Source: Bacteroidales bacterium
GTDB taxonomy: Bacteria > Bacteroidota > Bacteroidia > Bacteroidales > Muribaculaceae
Assembly: GCA_019415705.1 (NCBI GenBank)
Contig: DXYS01000075.1
Span: 1-64,000, forward strand
DNA: 64,000 bases
Reading direction: 5' to 3'
In this document: positions 44,670 to 53,382 of the stretch, in pieces
Numbering within the stretch: the first letter of the stretch is position 1
How the letters are laid out: each line of letters starts with the position of its first letter
Notes under the pieces: generated by a model
Seen by the model: the letters and a program-made list of their open reading frames with translations, nothing else
What the model was told of the DNA's origin: nothing
Database searches by the model: none
Translations under genes and position numbers: made by a program

Positions 44670-46522
44670 ACAATAGAGTAATTGACTACAACGCACTGCG
44701 GCCGACTGACTGGCTGCCGACCTCGGTCAAGGAGATGAAAGCCTTGGGTTGGGACTATGTCGATGTCGTGATATTTTCGGGCGATGCTTATGTCGACCAC
44801 CCGTCGTTCGGCGCGGCTGTTATCGGACGCACGCTTCAGGCTGCAGGCTATAAAGTCGCTATTGTGCCGCAGCCCAATTGGCAGGACGATTTGCGAGATT
44901 TCCGCAAGTTCGGGACGCCGCGTCTGTTCTTCGGCATTTCGGCCGGAGCGATGGACTCGATGGTCAACCACTACACGGCCAACCGTCGTCGCCGCAGTGA
45001 CGATGCATACACACCCGGCGGACGCCACGGCATGCGCCCCGACTATCCGACTATAGTCTACTCGGAGATTTTACGCAAGCTATATCCTGACGTCCCCATC
45101 ATCGCCGGCGGCATCGAGGCCTCGCTGCGTCGCCTCTCACATTATGACTACTGGCAGGACCGACTGCGTCCGTCGATTATACTTGACGCACAGGTCGACA
45201 TGATTATCTACGGCATGGGTGAAAAGCCTGTCGTAAGCATCGCCCGGCGATTGGAGCGCGGTGAGCGCATCGCCGATATAAAGGACGAGCCGCAGACGGT
45301 CATCGTGACGCCTCGCTCCGAAATGCCCGCGATGACAGACGAGCGGAATATCGTACTGTCATCATTCGAGGACTGCCTGCGTGACAAGAAGTTGCAGGCG
45401 CTTAACTTCAAACATATCGAGACGCAGAGCAATATGCTCGACGGCGGCCTGACGCTCTGGCAGGCCACAGGGCGCGACAAAGCCGTGAAGGTCAATCCTA
45501 TGCTGCCGGCCATGACGACCGGCGAGATTGACGCATCGTTTGACTTGCCATATACTCGTCTGCCTCATCCGCGTTATCGCGGCAAGCGCATTCCGGCCTA
45601 CGAGATGATTCGTCACTCGGTTAACCTCCATCGCGGCTGTTTCGGCGGCTGCGCGTTCTGCACCATTTCGGCTCATCAAGGCAAATTTATAGCCTCGCGC
45701 TCAAAGGAGTCGATAATCCGAGAGGTCGAGCAGGTTGCCGCCATGCCTGATTTCAAAGGCTATGTCAGTGACCTTGGCGGACCGTCGGCTAATATGTACG
45801 CGATGGGCGGCCGCGACAGAGAGATTTGCCGCAAGTGCCGTCGTCCGTCATGCCTGCATCCGTCGCCGTGCCGCAATCTCAACACCGACCATCGTCCGTT
45901 GCTTGACATCTATCGCGCGGCTGACGCTGTTAAAGGTGTCAAAAAGACTTTCATAGGCAGCGGCGTGCGCTATGACCTGTCGATGCACCGGTCGGGTGAC
46001 CGCGCTGTCGACGAGGCGTCGCGCCGATATAACGAGGAACTTATCGCGCGTCATGTCTCAGGGCGTCTGAAAGTCGCGCCTGAGCATACATCAGACCGTG
46101 TGCTTGAGGTGATGCGCAAGCCGTCGTTCAAGCTTTTCCATGAGTTCAAGGGTCTCTTTGACGACGTCAACCGTCGCCACGGGCTTAACCAGCAGCTGAT
46201 TCCGTATTTCATCTCGAGCCACCCGGGATGCCACGAGATTGACATGGCCGAACTTGCCGTAGAGACCAAGAGTCTGAACTTTCATCTCGAGCAGGTGCAG
46301 GACTTCACACCTACGCCCATGACCGTTGCTACAGAGATATATTACACCGGCTATCATCCTTATACGGGTGAGAAAATATTCACCGCCCGCAGTGCAGGAG
46401 AGAAGTTGGCTCAGCGACGCTATTTTTTCTGGTATGACCGCACTTATCGCGGCGAGATTGAGCAGGCCCTCAGACGGCTGCACCGGCCGGATCTGATTGC
46501 CAAACTTTTCCCCTGTCGTTAA
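44666..46522 (+). CDS. YgiQ family radical SAM protein
   Basis: 618 aa. A YgiQ-type (UPF0313) radical SAM protein: N-terminal B12-binding-like region (residues 1-150, with YPTIVYSEILRKLYPDVP), the radical SAM motif NLHRGCFGGCAFCTISAHQG (CxxxCxxC), and a C-terminal DUF3362-like part with TPTPMTVATEIYYTGYHPYTG. The reaction catalysed is not known. Translation coupling to uvrB (ATGA overlap) is a lineage-specific arrangement and does not by itself prove a repair role. No T-run hairpin follows the gene. Confidence 0.93.
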   Translation: MNNRVIDYNALRPTDWLPTSVKEMKALGWDYVDVVIFSGDAYVDHPSFGAAVIGRTLQAAGYKVAIVPQPNWQDDLRDFRKFGTPRLFFGISAGAMDSMVNHYTANRRRRSDDAYTPGGRHGMRPDYPTIVYSEILRKLYPDVPIIAGGIEASLRRLSHYDYWQDRLRPSIILDAQVDMIIYGMGEKPVVSIARRLERGERIADIKDEPQTVIVTPRSEMPAMTDERNIVLSSFEDCLRDKKLQALNFKHIETQSNMLDGGLTLWQATGRDKAVKVNPMLPAMTTGEIDASFDLPYTRLPHPRYRGKRIPAYEMIRHSVNLHRGCFGGCAFCTISAHQGKFIASRSKESIIREVEQVAAMPDFKGYVSDLGGPSANMYAMGGRDREICRKCRRPSCLHPSPCRNLNTDHRPLLDIYRAADAVKGVKKTFIGSGVRYDLSMHRSGDRAVDEASRRYNEELIARHVSGRLKVAPEHTSDRVLEVMRKPSFKLFHEFKGLFDDVNRRHGLNQQLIPYFISSHPGCHEIDMAELAVETKSLNFHLEQVQDFTPTPMTVATEIYYTGYHPYTGEKIFTARSAGEKLAQRRYFFWYDRTYRGEIEQALRRLHRPDLIAKLFPCR

Positions 46523-46626
46523 AAAAACTATGCTTGTGCCTTATCCGATGGAGAGCTGATGTTGCTGATGTTTTGTCGGTATGTTAAAAAACACGATCTT
46601 GCTATTAGCTGTTTCCGAAAAATTTT

Positions 46627-46656
46627 GTAACTTTGACTCGGTCATAGATTCTATCG
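46627..46656 (+). promoter_or_regulatory. Promoter/leader block of the polysaccharide regulator
   Basis: The -7 element TAACTTTG is at 46628-46635. The 30-nt block from 46627 matches the ftsY upstream block at 32324-32353 at 25 positions, covering the -7 element and the first ~20 transcribed bases. No consensus -33 TTTG is seen. Confidence 0.5.
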
Positions 46657-46666
46657 TATGATAATT

Positions 46667-46695
46667 CACATCTCTGATGTATTTTTAGAGGTGTG
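46667..46695 (+). promoter_or_regulatory. Leader hairpin before the polysaccharide regulator
   Basis: CACATCTCT (46667-46675) and AGAGGTGTG (46687-46695) form a 9-bp stem with one G-U pair and an 11-nt loop, about 58 nt before the ATG. UpxY-type antiterminators act in the untranslated leader of their own operon, so this is a candidate regulatory structure (inference). Confidence 0.4.
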
Positions 46696-46752
46696 GGGAA
46701 TAATAAAAATACTCTGAAAATTTCTGATAGTTAGAAATTGGCTTTCGTTGAT

Positions 46753-48186
46753 ATGCTTGAAGGTGAGAGCGTTACAATAAGTCAGGGTCTGAGTTTTTTT
46801 GAGTCGAAGATTTCGTCGCTTGCGGGAAAATCTACTGCCGACGGATATGGCAAGGCTTTGATGTCATTCAGAAATTTTGTAGGGTCGCGTCGTTCGGCAG
46901 ATGAAATATTTACGCAGTCTCTTCTTGAAGACTGGTATGTAGCGATGCGTTTTAAAGGTCTTACAGCAAAGACCGCTTCATATTATTTTGATAATATAGC
47001 GAGTCTCTATAATGCTCTTGTTAGACATACGATGCCCCATCAAGGCGATATCTTCAGGAATGTCAAACTTAAAATTAAAGAATCTGACAGCGGTGTCAAT
47101 CCTTTTTTTATTTCGGACGGCGATTATGAGAGATTCCTCGGCCTTTTGACGGCACAGACCTCTGCCGACCGCCAAATGATTCGTGATATTATCGTTTTTG
47201 GCATTATTAACAGCGGAATATCTTTACATGGAATCGCGTTGCTGAAAAAGAGCGATATTGCCACCTTGCCCGAGTATTGCATACATATAGCCGAGCGTTA
47301 TATAGAGCCTAAACGCAGATATGTTTTTCCGCTGAAACAATCGTGTTTTACGCCAAAACAATTGAATACATATCTGTCAGGCAAGATAATTCGTTTCTTT
47401 TATGATAATTCTTTGCCGGTTTTCGGAGGTGCGGATGAAACAATCAAAACGTATCGGGCTTATACTGCTTTAAAGAGTGGTATTTCTGCGTCATCAATTG
47501 TAAATATCAGCGGGGAATGTCTGTCGGGGATGCCTTTACTTGATATATGTACGTCGGGTGACGCTGAGTTTTTGCCTACGGATGATGCCGACAGAATAGT
47601 TGCCGACGCTTTATGTGATGATAAGTTGCGATGGTATGCGATGCGACTGAGACCTCGTGTTTCTTTTGATGATATTGTATGTCGTTTTAGAGATTTTGAT
47701 TCTAAAATCCGCTGCCCTGAAATGTTTTATCCATGTGAAGAAATAGCCAAGAGGATCGGTAAGAAGTTAGTCTGGAAGGAAAAGCCGATTATTAACAATA
47801 TTGTTTTTTTTAAAAGCCGTTTGACAGATATTTATCCGATGTTTCAGATGCTCTATGACCTCGCATGGTGTTATCGCGGAGGTCGCAATCGCAGTGGGGC
47901 TTATTCGGTGATATCTGATACATCCATGAGACGGTTTCAGGAAACAATCGGTAAGTTTACTTCGGAGTATGAGGTTACACCGGTTGGACATGTCGAACTT
48001 CGACCGGACGAACGTGTCGTGGTAATCGGGGGTGACTATGCGGGTCTTACCGGGACTTATTTAGAAAGTGACGCTAATGCCTCCGGAGAGGGTAATATTG
48101 TCTATCGCATATTGTTGCCGGGCAACAACGGCACATGGAATGTCGGGATAGACGCACGTCTTGTCAGACGCTGTGGCGAACAGTGA
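46753..48186 (+). CDS. Degenerate tyrosine-recombinase-like region fused to an UpxY-like NusG/KOW domain
   Basis: 477 aa from the ATG at 46753 (a TTG at 46738 would add five residues). Residues about 8-100 match the SAM-like core-binding fold of tyrosine recombinases. Residues about 115-270 follow the catalytic-domain order but look inactive: the first catalytic Arg segment reads GISLHGIALLKKSDI (Ser where Arg is expected), the HxxR region reads TYRAYTALKSGISASS, and no clear C-terminal Tyr nucleophile is seen. From residue 294 (RWYAMRL) an NGN-type domain begins, with MFYPCEE and IINNIVFFKS, followed by a KOW motif from about residue 417 (DERVVVIGGDYAGLTGTYLE). These parts match UpxY antiterminators of Bacteroides capsule operons. 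Its position as first gene of a polysaccharide locus fits that role. The fused arrangement is unusual and the recombinase part is inferred from pattern only. Confidence 0.7.
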   Translation: MLEGESVTISQGLSFFESKISSLAGKSTADGYGKALMSFRNFVGSRRSADEIFTQSLLEDWYVAMRFKGLTAKTASYYFDNIASLYNALVRHTMPHQGDIFRNVKLKIKESDSGVNPFFISDGDYERFLGLLTAQTSADRQMIRDIIVFGIINSGISLHGIALLKKSDIATLPEYCIHIAERYIEPKRRYVFPLKQSCFTPKQLNTYLSGKIIRFFYDNSLPVFGGADETIKTYRAYTALKSGISASSIVNISGECLSGMPLLDICTSGDAEFLPTDDADRIVADALCDDKLRWYAMRLRPRVSFDDIVCRFRDFDSKIRCPEMFYPCEEIAKRIGKKLVWKEKPIINNIVFFKSRLTDIYPMFQMLYDLAWCYRGGRNRSGAYSVISDTSMRRFQETIGKFTSEYEVTPVGHVELRPDERVVVIGGDYAGLTGTYLESDANASGEGNIVYRILLPGNNGTWNVGIDARLVRRCGEQ

Positions 48187-48251
48187 AAGTTATTTTGGCG
48201 CTTCCGGGAAAAAAACTCTGCAATGTACATCTGCTATTACAAAAAAATTTT

Positions 48252-48289
48252 TAATTTTGTCTTCGATAGTCAAGACAATAAGACTATCG
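48252..48289 (+). promoter_or_regulatory. -7 element and hairpin before ugd
   Basis: TAATTTTG (48252-48259) is followed by a perfect 8-bp inverted repeat, CGATAGTC (48264-48271) and GACTATCG (48282-48289), with a 10-nt loop. The hairpin would lie at the very 5' end of a transcript begun here, or be an operator or anti-termination signal. There is no -33 TTTG. Confidence 0.4.
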
Positions 48290-48371
48290 GTTTATAGTTC
48301 AATGCGATACAGGAATTATCACTGAGCGCAGAATTAAAATTTAGTCTGTAATATTTGATTTCAAACTGAAA

Positions 48372-49694
48372 ATGAACATAGCAATAGCCGGGTCAGGATA
48401 TGTAGGACTCTCGATAGCGACGTTGCTGTCGCAGCACCACCACGTAACATTGGTAGATGTCATACCTGAAAAGGTAGACAAGATTAACCGTCGACAGTCG
48501 CCGATACAGGACGAGTATATCGAGAAGTATCTGCGTGAGAAAGAATTGGATCTGAGCGCCACGCTCGACGGCGCGGCAGCTTATCGCGACGCGGAGATAG
48601 TGGTGATAGCCGCTCCGACCAATTATGACCCGGTGCGCAACTATTTCGACACCTCGCATGTCGAGGAGGTCATCGACCTCGTTCTCGAAGTCAATCCCGA
48701 GGCTACGATGGTCATCAAGTCGACCATCCCCGTGGGCTACTGCCGTTCGCTCTATGTCAAGTACGCCCGAGTGTTCCGTGAGCGCGGCTGGGACAAGGAG
48801 GGGCGCAAGTTCCGCCTGCTTTTCTCGCCCGAGTTTTTGCGTGAGAGCAAAGCGCTGTATGACAACCTCTATCCGTCGCGCATCATCGTGGGCTATCCCA
48901 AGATGATCGAGGGCTTCGGCGAAGAAAACGACGCCATCCGCGCCATCGCCGGTAACCATCTGCGCGACATGGCCGAGACATTCGCCCGACTGCTTCAGGA
49001 AGGCGCCATAAAAGAGAACATCCCCACTCTCTTCATGGGCTTGAAAGAGGCTGAGGCCGTCAAACTGTTCGCCAATACCTATCTGGCCCTTCGCGTCAGC
49101 TATTTCAACGAGCTCGATACCTATGCCGAGGTCAAGGGTCTTGACTCCCGTGCCATAATCGAGGGCATCGGGCTCGATCCGCGCATCGGCACACACTACA
49201 ACAACCCGTCGTTCGGCTACGGCGGCTACTGCCTGCCCAAAGACACCAAGCAGCTTTTAGCCAACTATGAAGACGTGCCGCAGAACATGATGTCGGCCAT
49301 CGTCGAGTCAAACCGCACTCGCAAGGACTTCATCGCTGATCAGGTGCTCAAAAAGGCCGGATGGTATGACTATACTGTGCGTAATAACTACGGCGCAATG
49401 CCTGAGGGCGACTGCGTCATCGGTGTCTACCGTCTGACGATGAAATCCAACTCCGACAACTTCCGCCAGTCGTCGATACAGGGCGTGATGAAACGCATCA
49501 AAGCCAAAGGCGCACGGGTCATCATCTATGAGCCTACGCTCGAAGACGGCTCAACTTTTTTCGGCAGCCTTGTCGTCAACGACCTCGGGCGCTTCATGGC
49601 CGAGTCACATGCCATCATTGCCAACCGTTACGATTCGTGCCTCGACCCCGTCGCCGAGAAAGTGTATACGCGCGATATTTTCAAGCGCGACTGA
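48372..49694 (+). CDS. ugd: UDP-glucose 6-dehydrogenase
   Basis: 440 aa. It oxidises UDP-glucose to UDP-glucuronate with 2 NAD+. The N-terminal Rossmann motif is IAGSGYVGLSIA (residues 4-15). The middle carries KSTIPVGY and SPEFLRESKA. The catalytic Cys lies in GFGGYCLPKDTKQL-like FGYGGYCLPKDTK (about residues 277-289). The GC-rich codon use resembles the housekeeping genes, unlike the regulator before it and the genes after 52 kb. Together with the next gene it would provide UDP-glucuronate and UDP-galacturonate. Confidence 0.96.
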   Translation: MNIAIAGSGYVGLSIATLLSQHHHVTLVDVIPEKVDKINRRQSPIQDEYIEKYLREKELDLSATLDGAAAYRDAEIVVIAAPTNYDPVRNYFDTSHVEEVIDLVLEVNPEATMVIKSTIPVGYCRSLYVKYARVFRERGWDKEGRKFRLLFSPEFLRESKALYDNLYPSRIIVGYPKMIEGFGEENDAIRAIAGNHLRDMAETFARLLQEGAIKENIPTLFMGLKEAEAVKLFANTYLALRVSYFNELDTYAEVKGLDSRAIIEGIGLDPRIGTHYNNPSFGYGGYCLPKDTKQLLANYEDVPQNMMSAIVESNRTRKDFIADQVLKKAGWYDYTVRNNYGAMPEGDCVIGVYRLTMKSNSDNFRQSSIQGVMKRIKAKGARVIIYEPTLEDGSTFFGSLVVNDLGRFMAESHAIIANRYDSCLDPVAEKVYTRDIFKRD

Positions 49695-49731
49695 TTATTC
49701 CCTGTACTTATTGAAATCATAAAAATTAGAT

Positions 49732-50796
49732 ATGAGAGTCTTTGTTACAGGCGCAGCCGGATTTATAGGAGCCAATCTTGTCAAGAGACTGTTGGAAAGC
49801 GAGAGAGGCGTAGAAATAACTGGCATAGACAGTCTCAATGACTACTATGACCCGGCCATAAAGCAGTATCGTCTCTGTGAGATTGAAAAACTCGCCGGAC
49901 GACATGCAGACTGCAAATGGCATTTCATAAAAGGCAATATTGCTGACAAAGAGCTTATAAACCGCATTTTTAATGAGTTTGTTCCTGAAATTGTCGTTAA
50001 TCTCGCCGCTCAGGCCGGAGTCCGTTACTCAATTATAAATCCTGACGCATACGTCGAGTCAAATCTCATCGGTTTCTATAACATCCTCGAGGCGTGCCGC
50101 CACAGCTATGACAACGGCCGCGAGGGCGTCAGACATCTGGTCTACGCGTCGAGCTCGTCTGTCTACGGCTCAAACAAGAAAGTTCCTTATTCGACTGACG
50201 ACAAGGTCGACAATCCCGTTTCGCTATATGCTGCGACCAAGAAGAGCAACGAGCTGATGGCACACGCCTACTCAAAGCTCTATAACATACCGTCGACCGG
50301 TCTGCGATTCTTCACGGTCTACGGTCCGGCGGGACGGCCTGACATGGCATACTTCGGATTCACAGACAAACTCCTTAAAGGCGAGACCATAAGAATCTTC
50401 AATTATGGCGACTGCAAGCGCGACTTCACCTATATCGACGACATTGTCGAAGGCGTCGTGCGCGTGATGCACAAGGCCCCCGAGCGCAAGACCGGCGAAG
50501 ACGGACTGCCTGTTCCGCCCTACGAGATATATAACATCGGCAACAACAGCCCCGAGAATCTGCTTGACTTTGTGCAAATACTACAGGAAGAGCTTGTTGC
50601 TGCCGGAGTGTTGCCTGAAGACTATGATTTTGAGGCTCATAAAGAACTCGTCGGGATGCAGCCCGGCGACGTGCCTGTGACTTATGCCGACACAACGGCC
50701 CTTGAGCGCGACTTCGGCTTCAAACCCTCGACCCCTCTGTGCGAAGGCCTGAGACGATTTGCCCGGTGGTATAAAGAGTTTTATCAAAGCAAGTGA
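49732..50796 (+). CDS. NAD-dependent epimerase, UDP-glucuronate 4-epimerase type
   Basis: 354 aa. An extended SDR: TGAAGFIGANLVKRL near the N-terminus, catalytic YAATKKSNE (Tyr-x3-Lys at about residues 165-169), and the family FFTVYGPAGRPDMA. The last motif and the length fit CapI/GalE-type UDP-glucuronate 4-epimerases. The gene order ugd-epimerase supports conversion of UDP-GlcA to UDP-GalA. 37 nt after ugd and 23 nt before the nucleotidyltransferase gene. Confidence 0.92.
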   Translation: MRVFVTGAAGFIGANLVKRLLESERGVEITGIDSLNDYYDPAIKQYRLCEIEKLAGRHADCKWHFIKGNIADKELINRIFNEFVPEIVVNLAAQAGVRYSIINPDAYVESNLIGFYNILEACRHSYDNGREGVRHLVYASSSSVYGSNKKVPYSTDDKVDNPVSLYAATKKSNELMAHAYSKLYNIPSTGLRFFTVYGPAGRPDMAYFGFTDKLLKGETIRIFNYGDCKRDFTYIDDIVEGVVRVMHKAPERKTGEDGLPVPPYEIYNIGNNSPENLLDFVQILQEELVAAGVLPEDYDFEAHKELVGMQPGDVPVTYADTTALERDFGFKPSTPLCEGLRRFARWYKEFYQSK

Positions 50797-50819
50797 CAGA
50801 CTTCGATAAGCCGTGAGTG

Positions 50820-51860
50820 ATGGAATCGCATGATTTATATATAATCAGTTCGTCGGCACGTGTCATCGACGCTCTCAATAAACTGAACAATCAGGGTCAG
50901 CCCATGACATTGTTTGTGGTCGATGAGAGCGGGCGTATGAATGGTACGATTACCGACGGTGACATCCGCCGACGTTTGGTCGCCGGTACCGGTCTCGACG
51001 ATTCGGTGTCAGCGGTGATGAACAGCCGGTATAAGTACCTGCAAAAAGGACGTGTGGATGTGGCTGAAATCAGGCGCTACAGATCATTGGGTATCACGCT
51101 TGTGCCGGTGCTTGATGCTGACGGGCATATCGCAGATATAGTCAATTTAAAAAGTCGGTTGTCGTATCTGCCCATTGACGCCGTGCTGATGGCCGGAGGC
51201 AAGGGCGAGCGTCTGCGTCCGCTGACAGAGAAGACCCCCAAACCGCTGCTTAAAGTTGGTGACAAGTGTATCATCGATTACAATATCGACCGCCTGATAG
51301 ATTTCGGTATCAGAAACATCTCGGTGACTGTCAATTACCTCAAGGAACAGATTGAGATGCATTTCGCCGAGCCACGTCGCGGCGTAAAAGTCAACACCGT
51401 CGAGGAGCCGAATTTTTTTGGTACTATCGGCTCGATAAAATTTGTGCCCGAATTTCATAATGATGTTGTGTTGCTGATGAACTCCGACCTGTTCACCAAC
51501 ATCAACTTCGAGGACATGTATCTCCATTTTATGGAGCACGGGGCTGACATGTCGGCTGCCGCAATACCCTATGATGTATCAGTGCCGCTCGGTATTTTCG
51601 ACCTCGATGGCCGCAATATCCGCGGCATTATCGAGAAACCGACATATAATTTCTATGCCAACGCCGGCATATACATGTTTAAGCGCGAGCTAATAGACCG
51701 TATCCCCGATAACACTTTCTACAACGCGACCGATCTCATCGCGCGGCTTGCTGCTGAAGGCTGCCGTGTTATCCGTTTCCCGATAGCCGGTTACTGGCTC
51801 GACATCGGCAAACCCGAAGAATACGCCCGCGCCCAAGTCCTCGCCAAACACGTGAGATAA
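50820..51860 (+). CDS. CBS-domain nucleotidyltransferase (PtmE-like)
   Basis: 346 aa from the ATG at 50820 (a GTG three bases upstream is also in frame). Two CBS domains (residues about 1-115, DESGRMNGTITDGDIRRRL) precede an NTP-transferase domain with the signature AVLMAGGKGERLRPLTEKTPKPLL and the metal-binding LLMNSDLF. The fusion resembles PtmE-type enzymes that make GDP-glucosamine in legionaminic acid pathways, and also other sugar-1-phosphate nucleotidyltransferases. No nonulosonate synthase is visible in this window, so the substrate is open. Confidence 0.85.
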   Translation: MESHDLYIISSSARVIDALNKLNNQGQPMTLFVVDESGRMNGTITDGDIRRRLVAGTGLDDSVSAVMNSRYKYLQKGRVDVAEIRRYRSLGITLVPVLDADGHIADIVNLKSRLSYLPIDAVLMAGGKGERLRPLTEKTPKPLLKVGDKCIIDYNIDRLIDFGIRNISVTVNYLKEQIEMHFAEPRRGVKVNTVEEPNFFGTIGSIKFVPEFHNDVVLLMNSDLFTNINFEDMYLHFMEHGADMSAAAIPYDVSVPLGIFDLDGRNIRGIIEKPTYNFYANAGIYMFKRELIDRIPDNTFYNATDLIARLAAEGCRVIRFPIAGYWLDIGKPEEYARAQVLAKHVR

Positions 51861-51893
51861 TATTTCACGACACATCAGGCCGGAAAAACACTC

Positions 51894-51929
51894 AGACTAT
51901 CTGAATAAATAAGACTATCTGAATAAATA
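51894..51929. repeat. Perfect tandem 18-bp duplication
   Basis: AGACTATCTGAATAAATA occurs twice head to tail (51894-51911 and 51912-51929), 33 nt after the nucleotidyltransferase gene. Confidence 0.8.
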
Positions 51930-52266
51930 TCGGAATAATTATCGGAGACGGAATATCTCCGGTAAGATTTATATATGCAGCCGGTGACTTAGTCACTCAG
52001 CTGCTGCCTCAGGCTTCCTATGGCGGCGTTAATCCCAAAAATATCTTTAATCGACTGCTGCATCTGCAGGGCAATAGCCGTGTGGTTGCGAAGAACACAT
52101 TCTATGCTTTTGTCATAAAGGCAATCTTGTTAATACCTTCGTTTTCAACAACAGACTACTGTCCGAGCTTTTGCACAGTGATTATGATTTAGTTGACCAT
52201 GAGAATCTCGTCTGTATTAAATCGGGCATTATTCTCGTGACATTTTTCGACATGTCTGTCTTGTAG
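51923..52266 (+). pseudogene. Frameshifted gene remnant, family unknown
   Basis: The 487-nt gap between the nucleotidyltransferase and the 4,6-dehydratase holds a decayed coding sequence. Frame one is open from 51923 and reads well through segments such as YAAGDLVTQLLPQASYGG and NPKNIFNRLLHLQGNS up to about 52130. Coding character then continues in another frame, NTFVFNNRLLSELLHSDYD and ENLVCIKSGIILVTFF, to a TAG at 52264-52266. There is no start codon. I cannot name the family. Downstream (52267-52347) is AT-rich with one palindrome. The remnant marks the boundary between GC-richer and AT-richer halves of the locus. Confidence 0.45.
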
Positions 52267-52270
52267 CAAT

Positions 52271-52286
52271 TATAGTTGTAACTATA
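52271..52286. promoter_or_regulatory. 16-bp palindrome, operator-like
   Basis: TATAGTT and AACTATA separated by 2 nt, 62 nt before the next start codon. It could be an operator; no known family is recognised. Confidence 0.3.
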
Positions 52287-52347
52287 TGCGTATTGTTAGA
52301 TGGCCTGTGTATTGGTATAAATATTTTTACCTTTTAATAGAATTATA

Positions 52348-53382
52348 ATGTCAATTTTTAAGGACAAAACACTCCTTATAACAGGAGGAACCGGCTCTTT
52401 CGGCAATGCTGTGTTAAAGCGTTTTCTTGATTCTGACATCAAGGAAATCCGGATTTTCAGCCGAGACGAAAAGAAACAGGATGAAATGAGACATCGTCTC
52501 CAGTCTCCGAAAGTAAATTTTATAATCGGAGATGTGAGAGATTTTGACAGCATCAATAATGCGATGGCCGGAGTTGATTATGTTTTCAGCGCAGCTGCAC
52601 TGAAACAGGTCCCTGCATGTGAGTTTTATCCACTTCAGGCTGTTCGTACTAATATTTTGGGTTCTGAGAATGTCTTAGAGGCTGCGGTTAGGAATGGAGT
52701 AAAAAAAGTTGTTGTACTTTCGACTGATAAGGCAGCTTATCCTGTGAATACAATGGGTATGACAAAGGCTTTGATGGAGAAACTTGCGATAGCAAAGAGC
52801 CGAGACCACAGAGCCAAAGAGAGCGGAACTGTCATTTGTGCCACACGATATGGTAATGTGATGTGCTCGAGAGGCTCGATAATTCCATTGTTCATTGAGC
52901 AGATTCGTACTAAAAAGCCTATGACAGTCACTGTGCCTGAGATGACACGTTTTATGATGAGTCTTGATCAGGCAGTTGATCTTGTTTTATTTGCTTTCGA
53001 GCATGCAAATCCGGGAGACCTCTTTGTCCAAAAAGCACCTGCGGCAACAATTGAGACTCTTGCATTGGCAGTAAAAAAGCTATTTGAATATGACGGGCCC
53101 ATTAATATTATAGGAGCGCGTCATGGAGAAAAAATGTATGAGACCCTCTGCACTTCTGAAGAAATGGTAAAGGCTGAAGATATGGGTGATTTTTACCGTG
53201 TCCCCGCTGATTTCCGAGATCTCAATTATGATAGAGCCATTGCCGATTATGGACACAGAGTAGACAGAGTTCAGTACAATTCAGATAATACTAACCGTTT
53301 AAACGTAGAGGAGATGATGGACTTACTTCTTTCTCTTGACTACGTGCGTGACGAATTAAAAAGATATAAAGAAGGAAAATGA
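52348..53382 (+). CDS. UDP-GlcNAc 4,6-dehydratase (FnlA/CapE type)
   Basis: 344 aa. The NAD motif TGGTGSFGNAVLKRF is at residues 12-26. The substrate block AAALKQVPACEF and the active-site AAYPVNTMGMTKALMEK, with Met in place of the SDR Tyr (MxxxK), match the CapE/FnlA/WbjB 5-inverting dehydratases. Predicted product is UDP-2-acetamido-2,6-dideoxy-L-arabino-hexos-4-ulose. It normally leads to L-FucNAc with FnlB/FnlC, but neither is visible here; an aminotransferase gene overlaps it by 4 nt, pointing to a 4-amino sugar instead (inference). AT-richer than ugd. Confidence 0.9.
   Translation: MSIFKDKTLLITGGTGSFGNAVLKRFLDSDIKEIRIFSRDEKKQDEMRHRLQSPKVNFIIGDVRDFDSINNAMAGVDYVFSAAALKQVPACEFYPLQAVRTNILGSENVLEAAVRNGVKKVVVLSTDKAAYPVNTMGMTKALMEKLAIAKSRDHRAKESGTVICATRYGNVMCSRGSIIPLFIEQIRTKKPMTVTVPEMTRFMMSLDQAVDLVLFAFEHANPGDLFVQKAPAATIETLALAVKKLFEYDGPINIIGARHGEKMYETLCTSEEMVKAEDMGDFYRVPADFRDLNYDRAIADYGHRVDRVQYNSDNTNRLNVEEMMDLLLSLDYVRDELKRYKEGK

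Noticed and set aside
46523..46752. Possible invertible promoter before the polysaccharide regulator, as at B. fragilis capsule loci
   Set aside because: I found only short imperfect inverted repeats, not the ~20-bp pair expected to flank an invertible segment, and no active recombinase gene nearby.
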